Below, in pieces: positions 22,191 to 33,189 of a stretch of DNA of 64,000 bases. Below the pieces are notes generated by a model. It was not told the DNA's origin. It did not search any database and saw only the letters and a list, made by a program, of their open reading frames with translations. The first letter of the stretch is position 1, and each line of letters opens with the position of its first letter. Source of the stretch: Allium sativum (lineage: Eukaryota; Streptophyta; Magnoliopsida; Asparagales; Amaryllidaceae); NCBI GenBank assembly GCA_030737875.1, contig CM060926.1:315182922-315246921 (forward strand). Direction: 5' to 3'. The position numbers were made by a program, and so were the translations under genes.

Positions 22191-25100
22191 TATGTGAAAT
22201 AAAAATTCATTTGTATTGTCACAACACACCTTAGAATTTGTATGTAAGTAAGAGCGACATTTTTATGTGTTAATATACATGAAAATTTGTATGCAATTTA
22301 AAATAAACATTTTTATGTGTTAGGTTATACATTAATACATTTCTTTTATTTGTTAAAGTTAAAATAGAAATTTGCCTACAAATAAAGGAAAATGAAAATT
22401 ATCTTTTCGTTTGTCATCAACATCAATGCCATGTAGATAACTTACATTTATTACACATTAGAAACATGTAGAAAATTATGCGAGTAAAATACATTTTTTA
22501 TTCGGCACTAGGAATATAATAACATGTTTTGTTCATTATCATCAACATGCTAGCAGGATTAAAATTGGTTAAATTCATTAACCAATTATTTATTTAGATG
22601 AACTGTTGTTGGCTAAAAACTCCACATGGGTATTGGGATGATATTTGACATACACTAGTCCCAATATTTAGTTGTATGTTGATCTATAGATTGACAGGCT
22701 GCGATGAGCATTATTATTTCATTTTAATGCTCACACAGTTGTAAAATTTCACTTTGGATGTTGAATGGATGGTTTGATGATTATCTATCATTTGTTGTCA
22801 TATACATACGATGTATGAAATCCATATAACTGAAGTTATATGGTAATTGATTGAGTCGCATTCCGATTCAGGATTTCTTTTAAATAAAGAATACTTTAAA
22901 AAAAAGGAACATTGTAATATAAAGATTATTTTAAAGTAAAGAACATTGTAATATAAAGAATATTTTATATAGGGAGTCTTTTTATATAAAGAATATTTTT
23001 AAATAACGAATATTTAAAAATAGTATTCAACAAAGAATAAAATGATGATTTCTATGTCCGTTTTGGATGGGCGTAAAAGATAAAAATATATTTTTATTGA
23101 AATGAACTAGTTATTAACTAGAATAAATCTTTTAAAAATTAAGATTTAATGAAGTCTTCCAATTAATTAATATTTAATTGAGATTAAATAAAAGAATTAG
23201 ATTTTGGGTTGTCATGGATGGTGTCTTAAATAAAACTGTTCTTAAACCCCATATTAAAGAATAAATCTTTGAATTAAGATTATTAGATTTTCCAATTATA
23301 TCTAGTAATTGAAATAAAAAGATATGTGAATTGCGTTTATTGTGAACTATGTTTTAAACGACAATTGTTCTTTAACCCAATTAACAGTAAAAATAAGAGT
23401 TAAAATTTATAAATCTTTTTATTTAGATTTAAAAAGAAATTTTCCACGGTTAAGTTCTCCAATTTAATATATATTAAATTGGAATTAAGTGGAAATTATA
23501 TTTGATAATAATCGAGATAGGCTTCTGCAAAAGAAGACTGGTACTATATATAGAATTTAAAAGGCTTTGCCGTTATTCCATTTATAGTAGCGGTCTGATA
23601 TGGAAATTTATATCGGTTATATATTGATTTGACCTCTGTGAAAATTGCATATTTAATGGAAAATGATTTTGGGTTTATCGTGAACTGTGTTTTAAATGAC
23701 AATGGTTCTTTAACCCAGTTAAAGACAGGATTAATTTCTTAAAAGTTGTGTAATCATAAAGCAATGATTTTTGATATTAAAATCAAATTGGAGTTTTAAT
23801 AATTATTTAAAAGAAGATTTAAGAATATATTTAAAAGAATTTATCTCTGATAAAATTTATGGGAACCTTTCCCTAATAATATGAATATTTTATTAAAAGA
23901 ATATTCTGATTTGGAATGAGGCGTATGATATGTCTTTATAGCACCTGCTTTTTGAATATAAATACGCCAGTTATTCGGAAAGACCGGGTTTAACCCATTC
24001 TAAATAATTACTACGACGATTAAAAGTTGAAGACATTGAAGATGGTGATTGAAGACCGGTGATCTTCACATCGAATGGACAACTACCGATGCTTAACACC
24101 CTTCTCTGACATTGGAATTAAATTGATTTCTATTCAATATATATCTGTGGTGGCGGAGAATTTATTTTGTTGCTTAACACCCTTCTCCGAGACGCACGAG
24201 CTCGGAGGTTATATATTGGTAGTTATCGATCGCATGGCGTGGATTGTCAATATGGCATGCCAAGATGCAAATGATCAAGGCTTTGGTTGAAAAGAAGAGC
24301 CTTGTGGTTGATGATCAAAGTATAGCCTATTTCGACATAGCTTTGTGTATAGCGTGACTTTGCGAGCCTCACACCCCGGTAAGAGTCAGAAACGGAGCAA
24401 GGGAACGCAGGGAGTGCACACATTTCTTTCTAGCTAGAAGTGGTATCAGCGACTTACCAGCCCTGACATTTTACTTATGTGGATGATGGAATTTTCGAGG
24501 CCTCGGATTTATTGGTCTCCAATGGCCAAATTATAGGTTCGATAGGACCGGGAAGCGTGTGTTCATGCATAACTAATCCACTAACGTTATTTGTGGACCG
24601 ACCCTACAGGATCCAAGGGTTGCCCATAGGTGTGATAATAAGACATTGCTAGAGTGTCTCGAATCAGTAAGGAGATCGTTCCTAGCCTTGACTCTTGATG
24701 GAAACCCAATTTCCAATACGACACCATGCGATTTTGATTGTAGAACTAGTATAGTGACATTGTAGGATGGGGTACTATGCCGTCTATTATTGATACATTA
24801 TGATTGAAATGTTTTTGAAACATGTATACACTAATAATAATATCAAATCCGTTTTTATCGTATCAATCATTTTTGACCATTATAAGGTAAAACTCTATCC
24901 TCCGGTTTGCGTTGCATTGTGTGATGGGACTTGAGTCTTATAATGGTTTCATTTTTCTAAAAAGCATTGCATTGTTTAACGATTTACTTTATTTCATGCA
25001 CTGGTAATCCAATGGAGTAAACCCATTCGGCGTTAGTGGCGTGGTCCTGTGATTAGCCCAATTATTAGATAAGTTAGGAAAGATTTCTCATACCAGTCCC

Positions 25101-25334
25101 ATGACTGACCTGTACTTTGTTTCACTTTGCAAACTCGGGTGCCATATTTTCCACATGGGCAGTCGAGTAGTTTATTTTGCAGATATATTGAGCAGGATTC
25201 TGGATCGAATCTTAAAGTTGTCCAGAGCATTGACAATCTTCCAGTGTGTTAATTTAAATTGGTCTGCTGCGTTGTATTAAATTTGCTATAAATTTATCTT
25301 CCCTGTATTATATTCAATGAACTCTGATATATTC

Positions 25335-28045
25335 TGTAACACCCCACATCCGCTAGGGTCACTCACAAAGGGAATGCACTGGTTTGGTGGAGTATTATCT
25401 AGGTAAACATGCACAGAGATATCACAAGGCAGAACATAAATAAGGCAGCGGTAGAAATTAAAAACCAACTTTTTATTACTTTCAAGAAAAGAGTCAAAAC
25501 CTCATATATCCAAGATACAAATTATTCCATTACATCAAGTTCCAAATAAAGAAGCATAAACTTAAAATAACAAAAGTAAATTATTCCCCATAAATAGCAG
25601 AAGCAGCCATAGCATAGCCCAAGACCAAACCGTACATGAGCTGTCAGAAAGCAAGCTAAATCCAAGCTAAGAGCTAGTGTTTCCTCCCTAAGAACCTGGG
25701 GGGGGGGGGACGAAAGAAAAAGGGTCAGTCATAAAGACTGGTAAGCCCTAGTGACTTTCAGTATGAAAACTAGTAAAGGTAACATGACATGCGAAAACTG
25801 GAAGTAAACATAAGGATGATAACAGAACTAGTAGGATAATTAAGATAACAGGATAAGTCAAGTCTAGCATCGCATATTCGAGATTCGTTGCACTAGTGTT
25901 CTAACCCATGTCAAGTATTAATCATGAAATGATCCCTTGGCCCAATATCATGAAGTGATCCATTACGGGTCCTACGGTACGATCAACTAATCGATCGGCT
26001 CCCTACAAGTTCTGGCTCGTCATGTGTCTGTGTCATACGGCCCTATCCTGAAATGTAGTTACCTGTGCTAGGTCCACCATAGGGTGTATCAAGTCCTATG
26101 GTGCCAACCACCGACACGAATCAAGCACGCACAGTGTAAATCTACGGGTGCCTAATGCCTGCTTTTTCAACTCCGGACTACGTGCACGACCATAGTCCGC
26201 CTAAACCTACAATGGCGCACCTACTTAGCCGTCGTTCTGGTCACTTACAATCAGCCCAGTAATCGTGCCCCACCCTGCCTAGTCCCAGGGTATCATGATA
26301 CATCTAAGTGGGTTACTGCTGAAAAGGACCGCATAACTAGGGTTTCTAATGGGTTAAGTGTTCAAATTCGTGACTTAACCCTATCCAAATCATGTTTCAA
26401 GTTGGTTAAGTGTGTTCAAGCGGTTCATGTCTTAACCCTATCAAATCGTCGTGTCAAGTTGGTTAAGTATATTCAAGTGGTCCATGACTTAACCCTATCA
26501 TGTGGCATTAATTCATTAATGCACCTCAACCTCTCACATTAGACTAACTGTTGTGGTTACTGGATTTGCCGGGCGGTTCCGGGCAGATTTACACCACAAC
26601 ATAGTCAAACCTCGAGTTTTACGTGCGATATGACCAACTACCCACATTGGATCCTATTGTTTGCAGCCACTGGATTTTCTGGGCGGTTCCGGGCAGATTT
26701 ACACTGCAAACTCAACCCAACCTTGAGTTGGCCATTTTCAAGTTTATCTAATTGTCATGCCCACGTTCAAGTTTTCATGTCAAAATTCATGTCGAGTTTT
26801 CATGTCATGTTTCATGTCAAATCATGTCAAGTTCATGTCCATATCCAGGTTCAAGTTATAATAACGTTCATGTTCAAATTCAAAGCCAATTCATGTTTTA
26901 CCTAGCCTACCCAAATTGTATTCCCATCGCACGAAAGCTCGAATCGATACAAATCAATCTAATTAGGGAATAACATAAAAAGGGAGGGTATAAGGTGGCA
27001 AAAGTGATTACTAGCATAGCATGGTATGACTTGAGATGAATGATTATAACATTACTGGCATATAGAATATTGGCCTCAAACATAAAGATTCCAAATCTAG
27101 CAAAAAAAGGTACTAGTCAGGATAACAGTTGTCATAAGTTGATAGTATAGTCATGGTAACGATTGGCATAAGGTGATAGCATAGTCATGGTAACGATTGA
27201 CATAAGGTGACAGTCATAAACTTGTGACTAATAGCAGATTCAACATGATAATATGAGGGGTTTCCTTTTTGATTTACAACATGAATAGGCCCCAAATCAA
27301 TGTCATAATATATCCAAAAGTCAAGATCCAAGATGAACAAGAATGGATGCAAAACAGTCATCATGCATAGGTCCAATTTCAATTTACATCATATTCATAT
27401 TACATTTACAGTTTAAATCTAAAAATAACCGGGGCTTACATATTGTGGTTCGAGAATTAGAAAAATAGAGTCGATGTTGAATCTTTATATGCTTAGTCAA
27501 GTCCTAATAGAAATCCCCAAATCAGTAATTCTCTTAACGTAGTCTCAACGTAGAAGAAGCAGTCACTTTCTCAAACTTTTCAACCAGTATTAAAGCAGCA
27601 TAAGGTCAGAAAGAATTTTGTGTAGAGAGACTGGTGTTAGGGGCTATATTTATAGGGTCAGGTCAACGAATGTGGACAGAAACGAGGCCAGATACATCAA
27701 AGTGAATCCAGCTTCAAAAATGGGCTCGGGCACCAGGTCGACCCCCAGGTCGACACTATGGTCAACCTGGTCTTGGGCGGGAAATTTCCCTCCCAGTCCA
27801 TTCTGAGGTTTGAATTTCGAATTTTTAATTCGAATTGAGCTGTTTTGAACTTAAAAACTTCTGAAAACTTCGAAAGGTCATAACTTAGTCATACGGGCTC
27901 CGATTTTCGAAAACTCGGACTCATTTCCAAGCAGAATTTCGAGACGAACGCAATGGCGCAACCCGTTTCCCTTGATTCTTAATTTTAAAATTAATTCTGC
28001 CTTGATTTATGGTTATTACACGTTATAAAAACACAAGTTGTTACA
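25335..28045 (-). repeat. 3' LTR of element E (2.71 kb)
   Basis: Plus-strand start TGTAACACCCCACATCCGC, end AAGTTGTTACA. The E PPT lies just right of it. Contents include a G10 run near 25700, the CAGTC/GACTG hairpin (25726-25740), three hairpin repeats (26350-26505), two copies of 'gggcggttccgggcagattt' (about 26570 and 26681), many TCATGTC words (26750-26850) and a GC-rich GTCGAC-containing block (27690-27795). Confidence 0.9.
26350..26505. repeat. Triplicated hairpin repeat in the E LTR
   Basis: Three units (starts 26351, 26404, 26461), each with arms ggttaagt ... acttaaccc or close variants. The first is a perfect 9 bp inverted repeat (gggttaagt/acttaaccc) with a loop of about 13 bases. 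The same three units occur in the other LTR at about 34210-34390, the first with a small insertion. Confidence 0.85.
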
Positions 28046-28085
28046 TTCTTCCCCCTTAAAGGATTTCGTCCCCGAAATCTCTAAG
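28046..28085 (-). other. Polypurine tract and 'gacgaaat' motif of element E
   Basis: The minus strand reads 'tttcggggacgaaatcc' then 'tttaagggggaagaa' directly before the LTR start TGTAACAACTTG. Elements B, C and D have the same two-part arrangement. Confidence 0.85.
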
Positions 28086-28536
28086 TTAGGGAGGATGTGT
28101 CCTACCATCCATCATCCATCTACTCAAAGCATCATCCACAGGCAACCATTGTCCTTAAAAGATTTCTAGTGTTGTATGTACATATGCAGAAAGTGTGTGT
28201 ATATGTACTTATCTTATGCAAAAGATCAGGCGGTTACTGATTCAGTAAACCTCCTTAATGCAAAACATGTTAGTGTCATGAATCCAATATGTATGCAAAT
28301 TCCTAACATAGTTTATAATCTCTACATGGGTGCACAACCATTCATTCATATGCAACATCCATGTGATAGCATATCAAGTTCCATCCATGTACAAGTATAA
28401 GCACTCATGCATATGCAACATGAAAATGTGACTGAGCCGATCTAGTGCCTAATGTGTGTCATGCCCCACTAGCGTCCACTTGCAACCACTTGCAACCATT
28501 TGCAAACATCAACCATAACATGTTTCAATCACATGT
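28086..28536 (-). other. Untranslated region between pol and PPT of element E
   Basis: About 450 bp with no credible ORF. Contains 'cttgcaaccatttgcaa' type short repeats near 28480-28505. Confidence 0.5.
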
Positions 28537-29790
28537 TTACATCCATATGGTTCTAGCTAAGGTTCTTAAGATAAGATCAAGAAGATAACAAGACAAACGT
28601 AGATAGTAGAAGCATGATACGAAAAGGTTTTCAAGTTTATAGGAAAAAGAGATTGAGAATGTACCCTCAAAAAGAAATGGGTAAAGAGCGCGTATCTTCT
28701 CTTCGGTTTCCCAAGTTGCGTCTTCTTGGGCTTCACTCCACTGCACTTTAACTAGCTTGACTTCTCGATTCCTTAGCTTCTTAATCTCCGTTCCTAAGAT
28801 ACGAATCGGGACTCGCCTCAATGTTGCTTCTTTTTCCACTTCTACGTCTTCAAGGATGCTTGGCTCAACCACTTCGACTGACTCATGCAAGCACTTCCGG
28901 AAATGCGAGACGTGAAAGACATTGTGCACCCCAGCCAGCTTCTCGGGTAAGTCTACCTTATAGGCCATACGTCCAACCGTCTCAGTGATAGGGAACGGTC
29001 CTACGAACCTTGGTGCTAGCTTTCTGACTGCTACAAAACGAACTACATTGCGTAACGGAGAAACTTTTACAAAGACCATATCTCCGACTTCGAACTCTAG
29101 GTCTGTCCTTCTCTGGTCCGCATAAGATTTCTGTCTATCTTGGGCCGTTTTCATCCGTCTTCGTATCAACTCAATCTTCTCAGAAGTGTCCCTTATCATG
29201 TCGGGTCCAAGTATAAGTCTGTCTATCATCTCCCACCAACAAGTTGGCGATTTGCACGGTCTTCCATATAGGGCTTCGAATGGTGCCATTCCGATGCTAG
29301 CTTGGTAATTATTGTTATATGCAAACTCCATGAGAGGAAGATGGTCTTCCCAGGTGCCACCAAAGTCAAGAATCCATAGCCTCAGAAGATCTTCAAGTAC
29401 CCTATTTACCCTTTCGGTTTTTCCATCCGTCTGTGGGTGATAGGCCATGCTCAAGTTCAGTCGTGTACCCATTGCTTCTTGCAGACTATTCCAAAACTGG
29501 CTAGTAAAAATTGGGTCACTATCACTAACTATACTAGAAGGAACTCCATGCAACCGTACTATCTCTCGAAGGTAAATAGATGCTAGCCCTGATGCGGTCC
29601 CCTTGCTCTTCACCGGAATGAAGTGAGCACTTCTCGTGAGTCTATCAACTATGACCCATATGCTAGTATTTCCCTTCCGTGACCTAGGCAGTCCATCCAC
29701 GAAATCCATCGAGATACTCTCCCATTTCCATTGTGGAACCTCCAAAGGATGTAATAGCCCATCGGGCTTCTTCGACTCGGCCTTTACTTG
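28537..29790 (-). pseudogene. pol: Integrase core and chromodomain of element E pol
   Basis: This open segment of about 402 codons begins just after the stop at 29791. Integrase inserts the cDNA into the host genome. The DD35E triad is intact: D14 (SMDFVDGLP), D75 (IVSDSDPIF) and E111 (HPQTDGKTERVNR), with 35 residues between D75 and E111. A typical downstream Gypsy block follows (AYNNNYQASIGMAPFEALYG). Near residues 310-365 is a chromodomain-like region (LVKVQWSEAQEDATWETEE), the domain that directs chromovirus integration to particular chromatin. The frame runs about 35 residues past the usual end (after FLFEG), so the original stop may be lost. It is in frame with the other pol pieces, so this was one polyprotein. 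Confidence 0.9.
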
Positions 29791-30096
29791 TTAGCACACC
29801 ATGCACTTCGAGATGAACTCTGCCACGTCCTTTTTCATTCCAGCCCAAAAGAAAATGCGTTTCATATCCCTGTACATCTTATCCCCTCTGGGATGTATAG
29901 TCATCTTCGAGTGATGCGCCTCTTCGAGAACTTTCCTTACTAAGTCTCCCACTTGTGGGACACATAGCCTTCCATCGTGCCTTAGCCATCCCTTGTCATT
30001 TATGGCATACCTACTGAGGTGACTTGACGTCTCACCCCTAATCAGTTTGTCCATGATTTCGACTATCTGCGGGTCTTCCTTCTGTGAAGTCCCTAC
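29791..30096 (-). pseudogene. pol: Integrase zinc-binding (HHCC) region of element E pol
   Basis: A short segment between in-frame TAA codons at 30097-30099 and 29791-29793. It shows the integrase N-terminal zinc finger: HHSKMTIHPRGDKMY followed by CMVC, i.e. H-x-H ... C-x2-C. Both flanking stops fit single C-to-T changes of Gln codons. It is in frame with RT/RNase H upstream and the integrase core downstream. Confidence 0.85.
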
Positions 30097-31554
30097 TTAA
30101 TCTAGAAGTGTAGGTCTTAACTCAAGAGATGCAAATGTATCAGTCAATGACTCAACAACAGGTGTAAAATCAAAGGTTGCTATAAACTCAAGGCTTTTCC
30201 TTTCAACAAACAAGGGGCTCAAAGTCAACCTTTTTCTACTTAGCGCATCTGCCACCACATTACCCTTGCCAGGGGTATAAGCTATATCGAAGTCATATGA
30301 TGCCAAGAAATCCATCCACCGTTGTTGCCTCAGATTCAAATCTTTCTGTGAGAAGAGGTACTTAAGCGATTTTTGGTCGGTATACAGCTCGAACCTCTCC
30401 CCTAGAAGATAATGGCGCCAAGCTTTAAGTGCAAAAACAAACGCGACCAACTCCAAGTCATGCATGGGATAGTTTTTCTCATGAAATTTAAGTTGTCTGC
30501 CCCTGTAGCATATTACTCTTCCTTCTTGCATTAGGACAGCGCCTAACCCTGTGTCGCACGCATCTGTGTACATCATAAACATCTTACCTCCATCGGGTAA
30601 TGCCAAAACTGGAGCAGTGGTGAGGGCTCTCTTAAGTCTCTGAAAAGCAGCGTCACACTCTATGTCCCATGTAAAAGCTAGGTTCTTCTTTGTTAACTTA
30701 GTAAGAGGGGTTGAAATCTTTGCGAAGTCCTTAATGAACTTCCTGTAGTAGCCCGCCAAACCGAGAAAGCTCCTCACCTCCGTTGCATTCTTAGGAATTT
30801 TCCAGTCCTGTACCGCAACTACCTTTGCGGGGTCCACGGCTATGCCTTGCTTAGAAACTACATGCCCAAGGAACCGAACTTCCTTCCTCCAAAAATGGCA
30901 TTTGGAGAACTTAGCCTTTAACTGGTGTGCTCTAAGTGTTTCCATGACTTCCTTGAGATGTCTAGCATGCTCTTCTTCATCTTTTGAGAAGATCAAAATA
31001 TCATCCACAAAAACTACCACAAACTTGTTAAGGAACTCCCGAAACACCCTACTCATCAAATCTACAAAGTACGCGGGTGCATTCGTTAATCCAAACGGCA
31101 TGACGAGCCATTCGAAGAACCCATCTGGAGTCCTAAACGCAGTATTGTCAATGCTATCTTCAGCCACTCTAAGCTGATGGAATCCTGTGGCTAGATAGAG
31201 TTGAGAGAAAACAGATGCTCCCACAAGCTGGTCAAACAAATTGTCGATTCTTGGTAGTGGTTGCCTATTCTTCTTTGTCAGCTTGTTTAACTCACGATAA
31301 TCTACGCATAGACGAAGCGATCCATCCGCCTTAGTAGCGAATACCACCGGAGCACCCCATTCAGAAATACTTCGCCTTATGAAATTTTTCACAAGCAACT
31401 CATTAACTTGTTTACTGAGCTCTCTTCTTTCTCGCGGGGCCATGTGCCTAACGGGCAATGAAACTGGCTTGGCATTATCAACAAGATAAATTCGGAAGTC
31501 TATCTCGCGTTTAGGAGGTAACCCCCTCACTTCATCAAAGACATTTGGATATTC
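30097..31554 (-). pseudogene. pol: Reverse transcriptase and RNase H of element E pol
   Basis: About 477 open codons between stops at 31555 and 30097. RT makes cDNA from the element RNA; RNase H removes the template. RT landmarks counted from the first residue of the open piece: [10 protein letters not shown] (77-86), PFGLTNAP (145-152), and FVDD (174-177), the motif C form of YVDD. In motif A the metal-binding Asp is replaced: LYLATGFHQ at 111-119 has Tyr112 (codon TAT at 31195-31197), so RT would be dead even without the stops. RNase H keeps D323 ([11 protein letters not shown]), E360 (HDLELVAF), D385 ([11 protein letters not shown]) and D428 (NVVADALSR). The LTR positions and tRNA-iMet primer site agree with a Ty3/gypsy order. 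Confidence 0.92.
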
Positions 31555-32052
31555 TCAAACCACTCTTACAGATTGCAAATTATCGTCGGACGAGTCAAGG
31601 GATTCAAGATAACATAACATGTCCGGACCCTTAGGGTTACAAGAAATTTCAAGGGTATTACCGAGGTGAGTCATGAGCCTCACTACCCTTCGTTCACAAT
31701 CAAGAATGGCTCCATAATCGGACAGCCAATCCATACCTAGGATCAAACCGTTTCCCATAAATCCGAGAACATAAGCAGTACACGTGAATTCTATGGTTAA
31801 GATAGAGATCCTCAAATCCACACACATCATAGATAAATGGGCGGAGCCCCCAATTGGATTTGAAACTATAATGGGATCCTCAACCAGACTAGTACTTAGG
31901 TGCAGATTTTCAATAATATTAGAAGAAATAAAAGTATGCGATGCGCCAGAGCCAAATAAGGTTCGAACAGGAAAGTCAAAAATGTAAACAAGGCTTTCTA
32001 CGGAAATATTACTACCTCGGTCAAGAACTGGAGTGGTGTTGAGAGCATGCAA
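31555..32052 (-). pseudogene. pol: Aspartic protease region of element E pol
   Basis: About 165 codons, ending in TGA (31555-31557) inside a stretch that reads through into RT in other chromoviruses; CGA to TGA is a likely origin. The protease processes Gag-Pol. The active-site loop reads TLFGSGASHTFIS where the family has DSGA: the catalytic Asp is Gly (codon GGC at 31951-31953), which should abolish activity. Downstream ILGMDWLSDYGA (about 110-121) is the conserved Gypsy protease block. The upstream frame is shifted relative to the zinc knuckles. Confidence 0.88.
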
Positions 32053-33001
32053 CTGCCCTCCAGAAGGTCCTGCTCGCTGGGTCTGCCCTTGCCCTGCCCT
32101 TGCTTCTTAGGCCAATCCTTGCTGATGTGTCCAGTATCTCCACAATGAAAGCATTCACCCAACTTCCTTTTCTTCTTTCTACACTCTTTAGCAAGATGTC
32201 CCGTAATACCACAGAAGTTACACTTCCTCGTCTCACGTGGTTTGTTGTTGCTCTTGTTATTCTTGTTATTCTTGTTGCCCCCTTCTTGAAGTCAGCTTTC
32301 TTATTCTGAGTCTCATTAGGCTTAACCTCCTTCTTGCTATTCTTGTCTTCTTCATGAAGTAGAGCCATATCCACTAAACTTTCAATGGTCGCCCCCATGG
32401 GTATATGAGTTAGGGAAAAGCTGTGTAAAGGCTCGTTCAATCCTCGAGTAAAGCGTACAACCTTTTTCTGGGCTGTGTTGACCAAATCCAAACCGAACCG
32501 AGCAAGCTAATTAAACTTATTCACGTTCTCCCTAACAGACATGTCCCCTTGCTTGAGTGCTAGGAACCTTTCCATCTGAAGGTTCTCTTCTGCTGATGAT
32601 AAGAATTTAAGCCCAAACCTCTCTCTAAAGTCTGCCCAAGTCTCAACTGGCCTGGTAGCGTTGGTGACTTCCTACCAAAATGCAGCTTCCTCTTTCAACA
32701 ATCATGATGCCAACTGAACTTTCCTATGGTCCTCCATATCAAAGATAATAAACAAGTCTTCAGTCTCCTTTAGCCAGTTTCGTGCCTCAACAAATGTTTC
32801 GGTTCCAACGAAGTTCTTGCCGCCCATTGCTTTAAAGTCTTTGCATATTTTGGCAAAGGTGGTACCAGGAGGAGGAGGAACCGCAACCACTGGGGGAGGA
32901 GGAGAGATGTCTGCCGTGCCCGCGTCGTTGGCCCTGGCTTCTAAGTACCTTTGGAGCCATCCAGACACGGGTATTCCCTCAGACAGGTTAAGATCGGCCA
33001 T
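32053..33001 (-). pseudogene. gag: gag of element E with zinc knuckles, broken
   Basis: Gag forms the virus-like particle that packages the RNA. The start chosen is MADLNLSEGIP at 33001, shortly after the primer site; an in-frame open stretch extends a few codons upstream. In-frame stops occur at 32702-32704 (TGA), 32672-32674 (TAG) and 32507-32509 (TAG); the first two look like TGG to stop. After 'KKADFKKG' the frame shifts at a C5 run (about 32278-32282). Two CCHC knuckles are then found in another frame: CNFCGITGHLAKEC (32181-32222) and a second CFHCGDTGHISKDW (about 32112-32152), whose last Cys is Trp. A further shift separates these from protease. This Gag type with knuckles fits Tekay/Del chromoviruses. 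Confidence 0.85.
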
Positions 33002-33175
33002 GTTGAAAAACGAAAGGAAAAGATTCAAACGAGGAAACAAAGGAAAGTGCTAATGGCTTCTTGGGGAATAGCCTTTTTAAACATAAAACTTTTCTTGAAA
33101 AATGCTTCTTTATAAATGGTTTTGAAAATAGTTTCAGAAGGTTTTTAAAACTTTTTCCCAACCTGGTAACCTTCT

Positions 33176-33187
33176 GCTCTGATACCA
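33176..33187 (-). other. Primer-binding site of element E (tRNA-iMet)
   Basis: The minus strand reads TGGTATCAGAGC, two bases from the LTR end at 33190. Confidence 0.9.
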
Positions 33188-33189
33188 AG

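Larger units (their letters stand above)
18245..25334 (+). repeat. 3' LTR of element D, part 1 (interrupted by element E)
   Basis: Begins TGTAACAACCTGG after the PPT and continues as part 2 at 35972-36123. In order it holds: 167 bp-spaced repeats (18600-18900), a GC-richer island (19150-19560), a long array of short inverted repeats (19950-21770), a 50 bp tandem array (21771-22190), AT-rich spacer, and from about 23980 the segment shared with the 5' LTR and with the C and G LTRs, including the CAGTC/GACTG hairpin (25094-25107). Segments near 18540-18940 align with C at about 58930-59340 in reverse, so D and C are related families. The only ORFs are chance frames. Confidence 0.8.
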
